64,000 nt of DNA from Bacteroidota bacterium (GCA_021796215.1 JAJYOK010000019.1:1-64000), one strand, 5' to 3'; positions 27,544 to 37,336 are shown, counted from the first letter of the stretch. Translations and numbers: made by a program. Notes: generated from the letters alone by a model not told the origin.

Positions 27544-28380
27544 TTAGAAATCAACAGAATGTTCTAATCCGATATTCAAAATAAACTGGCTCGTGCTTGC
27601 CGCAAGGTCTGTCGGCGAGTACACATACGAAGGCACCACTGAAGTAACAAAACCTTTTCCGAGAGGATATCGGAATGCCATGCCAATGGTGAAATTGCTC
27701 AATCCGGTAATCGTTGTTGTAAGAGTAGTCCCTTTCATATTGCCTCTTCCTCTGCCACGGTTCTTGGGAAGAAGATTATCGCTCACTGTTTGTGAAGCAA
27801 AAGAAAGTTGAACCGAAGGCTCAACCGTTAGCTCGCCAATAGTATCATTCGTTGAAGCTCCAACGGTAAAATAATTGGCAGTTCCCGTTTTAATAAATGC
27901 ATTGTAGGAAAAGAGCAGAAGAACGCTTCCGGTTTTCACTGTACCGCCAAACGAAAGTTGGTTTGATATTCCTGCAAGAACATTTAGCGTGTCGGTTTTG
28001 TAAGAATGATATGTGTACGCGCCATGAAGTGTAACAGAAGCGCTAAGAGGATATTCATAACCAATATTGAAGGAGGAATGTTCGTATCCGCCGCCTGTTC
28101 CATTTAAGGCAAAGACTCCGAAACCGGCACTTAATCCCGATTGATGGCTGACCTCACTTTCCAATGAAAAAGCGGAGCGGTCCTGACTCAAATCAATACC
28201 ATAGCTTGTATACCGGCTGTAATAATATGCCTCCGATGAAACATTCCATGGCTGCTCTTGCTCATCATCCCCATCGCTTTCTTGGGAATATAAAAAATCC
28301 ACAGCGCCAAAAATCATAAGCGACGTCATGAGCAATATGCGGATATTAAAAAAAGAAAAACGAAGCATAATTTTCCTCAT
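27544..28380 (-). CDS. Outer-membrane beta-barrel-like protein
   Basis: The protein (279 residues) begins with a signal peptide (MRKIMLRFSFFNIRILLMTS and on to VDFLYSQ) and an acidic linker (ESDGDDEQEQP). Some ten amphipathic strands follow, such as AYYYSRYTSYGIDLS, HSSFNIGYEYPLS and FNIGLEHSVDF, ending in the C-terminal Phe typical of outer-membrane barrels. I chose ATG 28380, which has GAAAGGA eight bases upstream; the longer frame has no signal peptide at its start. No enzyme motif was seen. It is monocistronic between two terminators. It could be a porin or a T9SS-associated PorV/P-like barrel, but I see no signature for either. Confidence 0.68.
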   Translation of the reverse strand: MRKIMLRFSFFNIRILLMTSLMIFGAVDFLYSQESDGDDEQEQPWNVSSEAYYYSRYTSYGIDLSQDRSAFSLESEVSHQSGLSAGFGVFALNGTGGGYEHSSFNIGYEYPLSASVTLHGAYTYHSYKTDTLNVLAGISNQLSFGGTVKTGSVLLLFSYNAFIKTGTANYFTVGASTNDTIGELTVEPSVQLSFASQTVSDNLLPKNRGRGRGNMKGTTLTTTITGLSNFTIGMAFRYPLGKGFVTSVVPSYVYSPTDLAASTSQFILNIGLEHSVDF

Positions 28381-28631
28381 CGCGTCCTTTCTCTCATTAC
28401 CATGCTCAACTTTGGAACGCCAATGTGCGAAACTCAGTTTCACGATTTTTGCGCTCCGCAGCGAAGAGAAATTTACGCGTGTATCTACTATCACCGTACT
28501 TGTCGCCCATGATAACAGATGTAAACTGTGGAAAGACTTATTTGCAATATCCGCCTCCAGTTATAAGTTCCGGCGGATCAAGAAACTGTTCCAATATCTT
28601 TTTTCCCCTCATTAAAGTCAAACGCTTAAAA

Positions 28632-28665
28632 CAAAAGGCGCCCCGAAAACCGGAGCGCCTTATTG
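28632..28665 (-). terminator. Terminator after nonaheme cytochrome 2
   Basis: On the minus strand AAGGCGCTCCGG pairs with CCGGGGCGCCTT-like sequence (stem GGCGC-CC, loop TTTTC), followed by TTTTGTTTT, 33 bases past the stop at 28698. Confidence 0.8.
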
Positions 28666-28697
28666 TTTCCTGACTGCGAACTGCTAACAGCCAAAAA

Positions 28698-31424
28698 CTA
28701 CTTCATCAACAGCATCTTCTTCACCGCTACAAAGTCGCCAGCCTGGATGCGATAGAGATACATACCGCTGCTGACGGTTTGTCCGGCTTGGTTGCGTCCA
28801 TCCCACGGGATTGAATAATTACCCGCAGACATGGTTTCGTTCACAACCGTTGCGACCACTTCACCGGTGATAGAATAAATCATGATCCGCACGAAGCTTT
28901 GCTTCGGAATTGCGAAACTGATTTCCGTTGACGGGTTGAACGGATTCGGATGGTTTTGGTCAAGCGCATATTCCGTCGGAATTCCGCCAAGCTCTTTCAC
29001 ACTGGTGACAACAACATTCGCCTCGGTCGATAACGGGCTTGCATTGCCGGCAAAGTCGAACGCTGCAATCTTGTAATAGTAGCGAACAGTATTCTGCACA
29101 TCAGCATCCGTGTACGCTGTTCCTTTTACTTTTGCAAGAGGCGTCGCTTGCGGAACGAAGTTCGGCGATGTTCCGCGGTAGACCGCAAAATAATCCACGT
29201 CGGTATCCACTGGTTTATTCCATGTCAGATTCACTTTCGGACTTACCAATGCTGCCGCCAAACCAGTCGGCTGAACAGGAGACAAGTTATCAAGTGAATA
29301 CCCTGTATCGGGAAGCGTGGAATACACCACATTCGGATTTGCCGTCAATCCGGAAACGTAGAAGACAGCTATCTTCAAACCAGCAGTTTTCGTCGAATCG
29401 TACAGCGTCGGAACGATCAAAGAGTAGTTTGGAAGCTTAGCTGCAGGAGCCGAGCCGACGAATGTAAAGGTGTTTCCGTTAAGCGTGTACTGCGCTCCCG
29501 GTGCCACGCTTGACAATACTTGCTTCAACGATCTACCTTGCGGAACCTGATTGCCGGAAGATGATGCTGTCCCGAGAATCGGATCCATACGCCAGACCGC
29601 ATAGCTCGTAACCGGATTCACTCCGGAGTTCTCTGCCGGGAATTGATTCCACACGACCTGAACTTTTTTGCCCTGATCGTTCGGAACATCGGCAACAGAA
29701 ATCATTGTGGAAGCGCCAGCCGCAAGTTTCACTTGTTCAATGGAAGAAGCGAGAAGCTCTTCAGCATATTTGTGGTTGTGAACGCCAAAGCTTCCGTCAT
29801 TATTCACGAAGTAATAGTTGAAAGATGCCATTGACTGCACTTTCGTGAGCGATGGATCGGAATAGAACTTCGGCTGACCAATAAACGGATTGCTTGTGCG
29901 AAGCGGAAGCATTGATTTCAGTGTATCAAGCATCGCCCGAATTGGCGCTTGGCTTTGCTCAACAAAATTCATTGAGACTTCGCCGTGGCAGTCGCGGCAT
30001 CCGACAGAATTCAACATCATTGTTGAATCGGCAGGATTCATCCACGCAACGCGGAACGTATGGCCGCCTAATTTATCATCCAACGTATCTGGTTTTGCAA
30101 ACGTCGGATCGTACGTCGGTGACGGAGCCATGTGGCACGTTACGCAGCGTTCCGGCATATTTGTATGCGAAGAATTTGAATATTTATATCCGGCAAATTC
30201 CATTCCGCTCTTGCCTTCCAGCATATCGCCCTGATGTGAACTGTGCAGACCGGAGTAGCTGCTGAGACGAAGTGTATGACATCCGGTGCATGCATCTGCA
30301 AGCGGCTTGCGAAGCTGAGAAGGATTCGACCCGTCATGCGGATCGTGGCAGGTTGCGCAGCCGATCGGTTGAACATCGGAATACGGCGCCGCAGAAGTTT
30401 TTCCATCAATCGTCTCCGAAACAAAACCCTGCGCGGTGTGGCAATGTGCGCAGTCGGTACGATTCATGTACTGGAAGTTTGTGCCTTCCGCCGGCGAATG
30501 GGCATGAGCAGACGTAACCCACTCTGCACCTTTGGTGTGATGCGTTTTTGCCGCATGGCACGACATACACACTTCTGAATTGTACGACGCAACCATTCGG
30601 TTATTGCTTGTATTCCCAAGATGATTGCTTCCCGGTCCGTGGCAATTTTCGCATTGAATGTTTGCCAACTTTGCAACATCGGGATAATTCGTCTTCATTG
30701 AATCCCAGTTTCCAGCTTGAAGTGTTGCCGGGAATGTCCAGCCTTTTGTCAACGCAACGTCGTCGAAGCCGTTGTTCACCGCTGTCGCGGTCTTGTCGTA
30801 GCCAACGCTGTGACAGGAAACGCAATTACTGTTGAAGTGTCCGGTTCCATCATCTATTTTTCTTTGGAACGCTGTACCATGACCTGTTGTAAGCCATCCA
30901 GTATTTTTGTCGGTGTGGCATGCAGCGCACTCGCCTTTGCTGCCATCCGGCGAACCAACAATACCGCCGACGCCGACAAAGTTTGCAGAGTTCACATATA
31001 TAATAGTTTGTGTGCTTGTCCCGTTTGTGGACGTCACAGTTAATCCTATTTGATACTGTCCGATGGTGTCCGGCACAAACAACGCTGTGAAACCTTTTAA
31101 AGCATTTGCAGTATCAGTCGGAAGAATTTTCGATGTGTCACCGGCTGGCCGCGAAACAATTTGCCATACGACAGAAACCAGCGTGTCGTAGCGACTGCTG
31201 GTACCCGACCCGTACACAGATGCAGCTTCCAACCACACTTTTGTTCCTCTTCCCACATTGGAAAGTCCCGTTGTGGTTGCGTTGAACTCCTTCGGGAAAA
31301 ATTTCACCATATCCGGTGAAGCCCCTTTGATAATTATCTTCGCTGTCGGCGGCGTTGCAAAAGCGACTCCGCTACATGCAAGGATAATTAAGAGAGAAAG
31401 GGAAACTCGTACGATTTTTTTCAT
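28698..31424 (-). CDS. Large secreted nonaheme cytochrome c with Fn3-like and T9SS sorting domains
   Basis: The 908-residue protein has a signal peptide (MKKIVRVSLSLLIILACSGV), an Ig-like N-terminal domain, nine CXXCH motifs (CAACH, CVSCH, CENCH, CMSCH, CAHCH, CATCH, CTGCH, CVTCH, CRDCH), a beta-rich middle, a fibronectin III-like domain (about residues 735-815, QPTGLAAALVSPKVNLTWN) and a type A T9SS sorting domain (ALDQNHPNPFNPSTEISF to AVKKMLLMK). Heme spacing follows the 13648-15747 protein closely (CENCHGPG, CxxCHDPHDxxNPxQLR, CVTCHM). It should be exported to the surface and could transfer electrons to solids or partner cells. Start 31424 has AGGAG upstream. The 590-base region upstream is noncoding. 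Confidence 0.92.
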   Translation of the reverse strand: MKKIVRVSLSLLIILACSGVAFATPPTAKIIIKGASPDMVKFFPKEFNATTTGLSNVGRGTKVWLEAASVYGSGTSSRYDTLVSVVWQIVSRPAGDTSKILPTDTANALKGFTALFVPDTIGQYQIGLTVTSTNGTSTQTIIYVNSANFVGVGGIVGSPDGSKGECAACHTDKNTGWLTTGHGTAFQRKIDDGTGHFNSNCVSCHSVGYDKTATAVNNGFDDVALTKGWTFPATLQAGNWDSMKTNYPDVAKLANIQCENCHGPGSNHLGNTSNNRMVASYNSEVCMSCHAAKTHHTKGAEWVTSAHAHSPAEGTNFQYMNRTDCAHCHTAQGFVSETIDGKTSAAPYSDVQPIGCATCHDPHDGSNPSQLRKPLADACTGCHTLRLSSYSGLHSSHQGDMLEGKSGMEFAGYKYSNSSHTNMPERCVTCHMAPSPTYDPTFAKPDTLDDKLGGHTFRVAWMNPADSTMMLNSVGCRDCHGEVSMNFVEQSQAPIRAMLDTLKSMLPLRTSNPFIGQPKFYSDPSLTKVQSMASFNYYFVNNDGSFGVHNHKYAEELLASSIEQVKLAAGASTMISVADVPNDQGKKVQVVWNQFPAENSGVNPVTSYAVWRMDPILGTASSSGNQVPQGRSLKQVLSSVAPGAQYTLNGNTFTFVGSAPAAKLPNYSLIVPTLYDSTKTAGLKIAVFYVSGLTANPNVVYSTLPDTGYSLDNLSPVQPTGLAAALVSPKVNLTWNKPVDTDVDYFAVYRGTSPNFVPQATPLAKVKGTAYTDADVQNTVRYYYKIAAFDFAGNASPLSTEANVVVTSVKELGGIPTEYALDQNHPNPFNPSTEISFAIPKQSFVRIMIYSITGEVVATVVNETMSAGNYSIPWDGRNQAGQTVSSGMYLYRIQAGDFVAVKKMLLMK

Positions 31425-32044
31425 GTTGCTTCTCCTGTTCTTTCGGTTCATTGAATTGACTCAAATCCGCCAGAGGCGAATCAGCTTTTGACTGACAATG
31501 CGTTGATTATTTCTACATACCTGGCAGGCGTAGTTCTCAACATTGTTAGCCGCGTAATGAAGGGCAAGTATTGTGCCACCGTTCAGTATTTTTCAATTGA
31601 TGTTTTGTTCAATAAAGATTGCGTGAAGGCAAGTATTTCTTTAACCAAACGGCTAAAATTGTTTTCTTTCTCACAAATGACACAGCCTCATTCCACAAAT
31701 CAATAAAAGAGACTTTTGTATGAATATCTTCGGAAGAATTCGTACATGGAAATATAATGACGAGCGTTGCTCCGCCAATTTCAGAAATTATCACACGATG
31801 CTCTTATTTGTCTCGTCCTTTGTCTTCGTCAAAAATGTTTTACCTCGAAATTTGGAATTGAAGAATAAAAATCAACTTGCTGTTAGCGACGCAAAGCATC
31901 TGCTGTTTCGTCCAGCCATAGACGGCCCGAACAATATCACAAATCGAAAATCTTGCGCGCAAAGCGATTGACAAAGCAGTGATTTATGATTAAATTTGAT
32001 TCACACTTTTTGCATGTTGAGTAATAAATTTTGTAGAAAATCCC
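31425..32044. other. Divergent intergenic region
   Basis: This region separates a long minus-strand block from plus-strand purN. I see no convincing gene: short plus-strand frames at 31488-31706 and 31720-31971 lack a Shine-Dalgarno, have AT-rich, biased composition and no recognisable domain. It should contain two divergent promoters. Near purN, a TTTGATTCACAC element and TAATAAATTTTG about 20 bases later resemble a Bacteroidota-type promoter (TTTG and TAnnTTTG). Confidence 0.4.
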
Positions 32045-32668
32045 TTGGGATTGAACATTGCTGTTTTTGCGTCGGGCCGCGGCTCCAATTTTCAGGCGTT
32101 GCATCATGCCATAAAAGACGATGCTGAGAAAGCCCGCATCGCCGTGGTCATCAGCAATAACTCTGATGCCGGAGCATTAGTCGCAGCCCGCTCGTTTCAT
32201 ATCCCGGCAATTCATCTCAGCCAAAAACAATATTCATCAAATGCAGAATTTGTTGAAGCGATCCTTCGAACATTGGAATCGTTTCAGGTCACGTTGATTG
32301 TGCTTGCCGGCTATATGAAAAAAATCGCTCCCGAGGTTATCGGCAAATATCGAAACCGTATCATCAACATTCATCCGGCGCTTCTCCCCGCGTTCGGAGG
32401 TCAAGGAATGTACGGGCTTCGTGTGCATGAAGCGGTCATCGCAGCGGGCGAAAAAATCTCAGGCGCCACTGTTCACATTGTTGATGAAGAATTTGACCAC
32501 GGAAAAATTATTCTTCAGGAATCGGTGCCGGTCGAACCGAACGATACGCCGGAAACATTGGCGGAACGCGTGCTGAAAGTGGAACACACATTGCTGCCGC
32601 GGGCTGTTCGTCTGTTTGCGGATAATAAAATTGAAATTCTTAATAACGAAGTACATATTCTCTCATAA
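32045..32668 (+). CDS. purN: Phosphoribosylglycinamide formyltransferase PurN
   Basis: This 207-residue cytosolic enzyme transfers the formyl group of 10-formyl-THF to GAR in purine synthesis. Visible motifs are AVFASGRGSNFQAL (phosphate loop), LAGYMKKI, the catalytic IHPALLPAFGG with Asn-His, and VDEEFDHGKII with the catalytic Asp. The start is a TTG, either at 32045 or 32051; neither has a strong Shine-Dalgarno, and the 10-bp palindrome TCCCTTGGGA sits over the first. It is followed after 21 bases by purH, completing two folate-dependent formylations in one operon. Confidence 0.95.
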   Translation: MGLNIAVFASGRGSNFQALHHAIKDDAEKARIAVVISNNSDAGALVAARSFHIPAIHLSQKQYSSNAEFVEAILRTLESFQVTLIVLAGYMKKIAPEVIGKYRNRIINIHPALLPAFGGQGMYGLRVHEAVIAAGEKISGATVHIVDEEFDHGKIILQESVPVEPNDTPETLAERVLKVEHTLLPRAVRLFADNKIEILNNEVHILS

Positions 32669-32689
32669 AGTTTTAAAGAGGTGTTTCCG

Positions 32690-34231
32690 TTGCTGCACAT
32701 TAAGCGTGCGCTGATCAGTGTTTCAAACAAAGAAGGAATTGTGGAGCTTGCCACGGAGTTGCAGCGCTACGGAGTTGAAATTATTTCTACCGGCGGGACA
32801 TATAATCTTCTCTCACAGCATAATATTCCCGTCAAACAGGTTTCTGAAGTAACCGGCTTTCCCGAAATTCTTGACGGCAGAGTGAAAACTCTGCATCCCA
32901 CAATTTACGCGGGACTTCTTGCTGTCCGGGATAATCCGCTGCACCGAAAACAATTGGATGAGCTTCATACACAGCCGATTGATCTCGTGGTCGTCAATCT
33001 GTATCCATTCGAAAAAACTATTTCGCAGGAAAATGTTCCGCTTCCTGAAGCAATAGAACAAATTGATATCGGCGGACCGACAATGCTGCGCGCCGCGGCG
33101 AAGAATTATTTATTCACCGCTGTGGTCGTCAATCCGCAGCGTTACGGCATGCTCATCAATGAACTTCACGAACGCAACGGCGCTGTAAGCGAAGAAACAC
33201 GTTTCGCGTTGGCACAAGAAGTTTTTCAACACACCGCACATTACGACGCAGTCATCGCTCGCTTTTTGAGCGAAAGAAATCAGAATCACAGCGAAACATT
33301 TTCCGACACTGTTACGGTGTCGTTCAAAAAAGCGTTCGATCTTCGGTACGGAGAAAATCCTCATCAGCATTCAGCGCTGTACGGAAATTTTGAAGAGTAT
33401 CTGAAGAAATTGCACGGCAAAGAACTTTCCTTCAACAACATTCTCGACGCAACGGCTGCTGTTCGCCTTATTGCAGAATTTGATGAGCCGACTGTTGCAA
33501 TCATGAAGCACACAAATCCGTGCGGACTTGGCTGCGGCAATTCGCTTGATGAAGCGTACACAAAAGCATTGGCCACCGACTCAACTTCGGCATTCGGCGG
33601 AATCATTGCCGCAAATCGTCCGATTGAAATGAAGGCGGCGCAAAAGATGGATGAAATTTTCGCTGAAATTATCATCGCACCGGAATTTTCAAAAGAAGCG
33701 CTTGAGTTTCTGATGAAGAAAAAAAACAGGCGCTTGCTTGTGCAAACAAAAGCGGCTCCCGTCAATGAAACCGATCTCCGTTCCGTGCTTGGCGGTATCT
33801 TGCTGCAAAATGCCGACGACAAAATTATTTCTGAAGGACAGGAACGCGTCGTCACTAATCGCCAGCCGACAGATGAGGAGCGCCGGGCATTATTGTTCGC
33901 GTGGAAGGTTGCAAAACATGTGAAATCAAATGCGATTGTCTACGCAGCGCATGACCGGACGCTTGGCATCGGTGCCGGACAAATGTCGCGCGTTGATTCA
34001 TCGCGCATCGCCGCCGAAAAAGCACATAACGCAGGCTTATCACTTGCAGGAAGCGTGGTGGCATCCGATGCGTATTTCCCGTTTGCCGATGGTTTGTTGG
34101 AAGCTGTCCGTGCCGGTGCAACAGCAGTTATAGAGCCGGGCGGCTCTGTCCGCGATGAAGAAGTTATCAACGCGGCAAACGAAAATAATATTGCGATGAT
34201 ATTCACAGGTATGAGACACTTCAGGCACTGA
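32690..34231 (+). CDS. purH: Bifunctional AICAR transformylase/IMP cyclohydrolase PurH
   Basis: The 513-residue enzyme performs the last two purine steps. Residues about 1-200 are the IMP cyclohydrolase domain (KRALISVSNKEGIVELA, GGTYNLL, DGRVKTLHP, IDIGGPTMLRAAAKN). The rest is the AICAR formyltransferase with FDLRYGENPHQHSALY, MKHTNPCGLG, TSAFGGIIAANR and SDAYFPFADG. I favour TTG 32690, since AAAGAGGTG lies six bases upstream; a GTG at 32681 sits directly on that site. It is cotranscribed with purN. All motifs are intact. Confidence 0.96.
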   Translation: MLHIKRALISVSNKEGIVELATELQRYGVEIISTGGTYNLLSQHNIPVKQVSEVTGFPEILDGRVKTLHPTIYAGLLAVRDNPLHRKQLDELHTQPIDLVVVNLYPFEKTISQENVPLPEAIEQIDIGGPTMLRAAAKNYLFTAVVVNPQRYGMLINELHERNGAVSEETRFALAQEVFQHTAHYDAVIARFLSERNQNHSETFSDTVTVSFKKAFDLRYGENPHQHSALYGNFEEYLKKLHGKELSFNNILDATAAVRLIAEFDEPTVAIMKHTNPCGLGCGNSLDEAYTKALATDSTSAFGGIIAANRPIEMKAAQKMDEIFAEIIIAPEFSKEALEFLMKKKNRRLLVQTKAAPVNETDLRSVLGGILLQNADDKIISEGQERVVTNRQPTDEERRALLFAWKVAKHVKSNAIVYAAHDRTLGIGAGQMSRVDSSRIAAEKAHNAGLSLAGSVVASDAYFPFADGLLEAVRAGATAVIEPGGSVRDEEVINAANENNIAMIFTGMRHFRH

Positions 34232-34297
34232 AGGTTAACCAAAGAACATCCCGCCGTAAGCGGGAACTTTTAATTTTTCATTTTTAATTTCACACAC

Positions 34298-35323
34298 ATG
34301 GGCATTTTTTCCGTTTTTTCCGCCGACCTCGCCATTGATTTGGGAACGGCAAACACTCTCATCTACATGAGAGGCAAAGGAATTGTTCTCAACGAACCTT
34401 CCATTGTCGCGTTCGACCGCAACACGAAAAAAATTGTTGCCATCGGCAACGAAGCACGCGAAATGTTGGGGCGCACGCACCGCGATATCCGCACCATTCG
34501 CCCGATGAAAGACGGCGTGATCGCCGATTTTGAAATTGCGGAAGGAATGCTGCGCGAGTTTATTAAAAAAATTCATGCGAATTGGTCCCCAAGCCGGCGC
34601 ATTGTTATTTGCGTGCCGAGCGGCGTCACGGAAGTTGAGAAACGTGCGGTGCGCGATTCGGCCGAACATGCCGGCGCGAAAGAAGTTCATCTCATTGCCG
34701 AACCGATGGCCGCGGCGGTCGGCATCGGCTTAGATGTTGACGCGCCTGTCGGCAATATGGTTGTTGATATCGGCGGAGGCACTACGGAAATCGCTGTCAT
34801 TGCTCTTTCAGGAATTGTGAATGAAGAATCCATTCGCATTGCCGGCGACGAAATGAATTCCGCGATCATCCAATTTTTCAAAAAGAATCACAACATTCTA
34901 ATCGGTGAGAGAACAGCGGAAGCGATTAAATGCGAAGTCGGCTCCGTTATGCCGCTGAAAGAAGAAGTCACCATTCAGGTGAAAGGGCGCGATCTCGTCA
35001 ACGGCATTCCGAAAACGACCGAAGCAAGTTCGGTGGAAATCCGCGAGTCGCTCAACGAACCGGTGCAGTCAATTATTGATGCGGTAAAGCTTACGCTTGA
35101 GCGGACGCCGCCGGAACTTTCGTCCGATATTCTCGACCGCGGTATTATGCTCAGCGGCGGCGGCGCATTATTAAAAGGACTGGATGAACGTTTGCGCCTT
35201 GAAACAAATTTACCCGTCCATGTTGCCGAAGATCCGCTTACGGCAGTTGTGCGCGGCACGGGAAAGGTTTTGGAAAATCTCAATCAATACACAAAAGTAT
35301 TGATCAAGAGTAGACGATATTAA
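34298..35323 (+). CDS. mreB: Rod-shape actin homologue MreB
   Basis: The 341-residue protein has the actin-family phosphate loops AIDLGTANTLIYM and VVDIGGGTTEIAVIAL, and the adenosine loop IMLSGGGALLKGLDERL. It polymerises on the inner membrane and directs elongasome cell-wall synthesis, so the cell is rod-shaped. It precedes mreC by about 100 bases; rodZ-like is at 50915. Length and motifs are standard. Confidence 0.97.
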   Translation: MGIFSVFSADLAIDLGTANTLIYMRGKGIVLNEPSIVAFDRNTKKIVAIGNEAREMLGRTHRDIRTIRPMKDGVIADFEIAEGMLREFIKKIHANWSPSRRIVICVPSGVTEVEKRAVRDSAEHAGAKEVHLIAEPMAAAVGIGLDVDAPVGNMVVDIGGGTTEIAVIALSGIVNEESIRIAGDEMNSAIIQFFKKNHNILIGERTAEAIKCEVGSVMPLKEEVTIQVKGRDLVNGIPKTTEASSVEIRESLNEPVQSIIDAVKLTLERTPPELSSDILDRGIMLSGGGALLKGLDERLRLETNLPVHVAEDPLTAVVRGTGKVLENLNQYTKVLIKSRRY

Positions 35324-35421
35324 TTCAAAGAACAATTATCAATCAACAATAGTAGCTGCCCAATATTAATTGTTCATGGTTCGGGATTATTGGTTATTGA
35401 TAATTGATCATTGGTAATTGT
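35324..35421. repeat. AT-rich intergenic inverted repeat
   Basis: Sequences around ACAATTATCAATCAACAATA and TTATTGATAATTGATCATTG are partly complementary and separated by about 40 bases between mreB and mreC. It resembles the AT-rich palindromes at 41862-41921. It may affect coupling of mreB and mreC. Confidence 0.4.
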
Positions 35422-36246
35422 ATGCAGCGACTGTACCAATTTTTTCAGCTCTTTAAAGAATACATCATCTTCGCTGCTCTCCTTATTATTTCCCTTATTC
35501 TTCTTTCGCTGAACGATAATACACAGGTGCGGCAAGTCCGCTCAATCACTGTCGGAATGATTGGTTTCTTTCAAAATACGCTGTCGTTCATTCCGAACAT
35601 TGCTTCCTTACAAAAGGAAAATGAAGTTCTGCGGCAACTTAATGTCAATCTTGCCGATGAAGTCAACCAGCTTCGTGAAGCAAAATTGGAAAACATTCGC
35701 CTTCGATCAATGATCGCACTGAAGGAAACATCCACCACAATGTTGGCGGCGGCGAAGATTGTTGGGAAAAGCCTTAACCTTCTCCGTAACACGCTCACCA
35801 TCAATGTCGGTTCGGCTGAAGGGGTGAAAACTATGATGCCCGTTGTTTCAGGTGAAGGATTGGTCGGACACGTTATTGCGGTGAGCGATCATTATGCTAT
35901 CGTGCAAATGGTGCTGAATGTTGATTTCCGCGCGAGCGCAAAAGACCAGCGAAGCCGTATTGACGGCATTATCGCGTGGGATGGAAATATTTTGCGGCTG
36001 CAGAATGTTGCAAAAACGCTCGATGTGCGCGTCGGCGATGCCATTATCACGTCGGAATACAGCGATGCATTCCCGGAAGGAATTAAGATCGGCGTGGTGA
36101 GCGCAGTACAAGAAGCTCCTGGGAGTTTATTCAAGACAATTTATGTTGCACCCGCCGTAAACTTTGTGATGACCGAAGAAGTGTTCGTTCTGAATTTCGT
36201 CCCCAATATGGAGCGGCTGCAGCTTGAAGAAAAGACACAGAAGTAG
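35422..36246 (+). CDS. mreC: Rod shape-determining protein MreC
   Basis: This protein of about 274 residues has one N-terminal transmembrane helix (YIIFAALLIISLILLSL), a coiled coil (about residues 58-95, rich in EN-L-x-x-L) and the two-beta-barrel MreC domain (AAKIVGKSLNLLRNTLTINV, PVVSGEGLVGHVI, GDAIITSEYSDAFPEGIKIG). It is a periplasmic scaffold linking MreB to PBP2/RodA. I start at ATG 35422 (MQRLYQFF); a TTG six codons earlier is less likely. No mreD follows; the next gene is convergent. Confidence 0.93.
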   Translation: MQRLYQFFQLFKEYIIFAALLIISLILLSLNDNTQVRQVRSITVGMIGFFQNTLSFIPNIASLQKENEVLRQLNVNLADEVNQLREAKLENIRLRSMIALKETSTTMLAAAKIVGKSLNLLRNTLTINVGSAEGVKTMMPVVSGEGLVGHVIAVSDHYAIVQMVLNVDFRASAKDQRSRIDGIIAWDGNILRLQNVAKTLDVRVGDAIITSEYSDAFPEGIKIGVVSAVQEAPGSLFKTIYVAPAVNFVMTEEVFVLNFVPNMERLQLEEKTQK

Positions 36247-36252
36247 AACACA

Positions 36253-36285
36253 AGATGGTCTCCACCTCAGAGGTGGAGACCATCT
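36253..36285. repeat. Perfect 15-bp-arm hairpin between convergent genes
   Basis: AGATGGTCTCCACCT and its exact complement are separated by CAG. It overlaps the rluD stop codon (36284-36286). It could terminate both convergent transcripts, although no U-tract follows. It belongs to the word-like palindromes seen also at 53774, 55338 and 58853. Confidence 0.7.
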
Positions 36286-37246
36286 AATTCCTTCCCTGTA
36301 AAAAATCTAACACCGCTTTCATATCTTCCGGCAGTTCCGATTCAAATCTCATCATTTCGTTTTTCACGGGATGAACGAATCCTAATTTTTTTGCATGAAG
36401 CGCCTGACGGGAAATTTTTGTCAGCAGATTTTCCACCTCCGCTTTTTTCTTTCCTTCAATGCCGCCCGCCACAATTTTTCTCCCGCCGTACGTCGGGTCG
36501 CCGAACACCGGATGATGAATGTGCGCAAGGTGAACGCGGATTTGGTGCGTGCGACCGGTTCTTAAATGCAGACGGATGAGCGCAAGATATTCGAATTGTT
36601 GCAGCACTTCATATTCTGTCACCGCATGTTTTCCTTCTGCCACAACGGCTACTTTTTTTCTGTCACTCTTGCTCCGCCCAAGCGACGCTTCGATAATGCC
36701 GTTTGTCTTTTTAAAAACACCCCACACAATCGCCCAATATTCACGCTCGGTTGTCTTCAGCGCAAATTGCTTCGCAAGTTTTTGATGAACGGTTTCGTTC
36801 TTCGCCACGACAAGCAAGCCCGATGTATCTTTATCCAAACGATGCACAATGCCGGGCCTAAGCGGATGCGGCTCCGAAAGTGAATGCGTGTGATGCATTA
36901 ACGCATTGACGAGCGTGCCGGAATAATTTTTGTACGCCGGATGAGTAACCATTCCGGCGGGCTTATTCACCACAAGAAGCGAATCATCTTCATACACAAT
37001 GTCAAGCGGAATTTTTTCGGGAAGAACTTCCGGCGGCGCGGGACGAGATAGCTGAACGTGAATCACATCTTCCGGTGCAATCAGCGTGCTTACTTTTACG
37101 CGCTTGCCGTTCAGGAGAACTTCTCCGCTGCGAATTGCCTGCTGAACTTTCGAGCGCGTGGCGTTTTCCACATGCGCGGCGAGATACACATCAATCCGCT
37201 GGCGCTGCTGCCCTGCCGGAATAGTGATGTCGAATTCATGTTTCAT
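36284..37246 (-). CDS. rluD: RluA-family 23S rRNA/tRNA pseudouridine synthase (RluD-like)
   Basis: The 320-residue protein has an N-terminal S4 RNA-binding domain (about residues 17-75, RIDVYLAAHVENATRSKVQQ) and an RluA-type catalytic domain with HRLDKDTSGLLVVAKN carrying the catalytic Asp. Further motifs are VVNKPAGMVTHPA and GRTHQIRVHLAHIHHPVFGD. It isomerises uridines in the large subunit RNA; RluD identity is favoured by the S4 domain, but other RluA members cannot be excluded. It is followed 90 bases upstream by lspA, both on the minus strand. Confidence 0.9.
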   Translation of the reverse strand: MKHEFDITIPAGQQRQRIDVYLAAHVENATRSKVQQAIRSGEVLLNGKRVKVSTLIAPEDVIHVQLSRPAPPEVLPEKIPLDIVYEDDSLLVVNKPAGMVTHPAYKNYSGTLVNALMHHTHSLSEPHPLRPGIVHRLDKDTSGLLVVAKNETVHQKLAKQFALKTTEREYWAIVWGVFKKTNGIIEASLGRSKSDRKKVAVVAEGKHAVTEYEVLQQFEYLALIRLHLRTGRTHQIRVHLAHIHHPVFGDPTYGGRKIVAGGIEGKKKAEVENLLTKISRQALHAKKLGFVHPVKNEMMRFESELPEDMKAVLDFLQGRN

Positions 37247-37336
37247 GAAATGGCGGGAAGGAATTGTTTTTTTCTCTGCGCAAAAGAGAGCTTAGGGCAA
37301 GCACGAAAAAACACATTGTTTATTCGAAGAGCAGCA

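Noticed and set aside
31488-31971. Two short plus-strand frames (72 and 83 residues) as genes
   Set aside because: No ribosome site, no recognisable domain, odd composition; treated as noncoding.
31425-32044. Strand switch as a replication origin
   Set aside because: Long minus-strand block gives way to plus-strand genes, but there is no dnaA, no cluster of DnaA boxes and later strand changes recur at 36284 and 44228.
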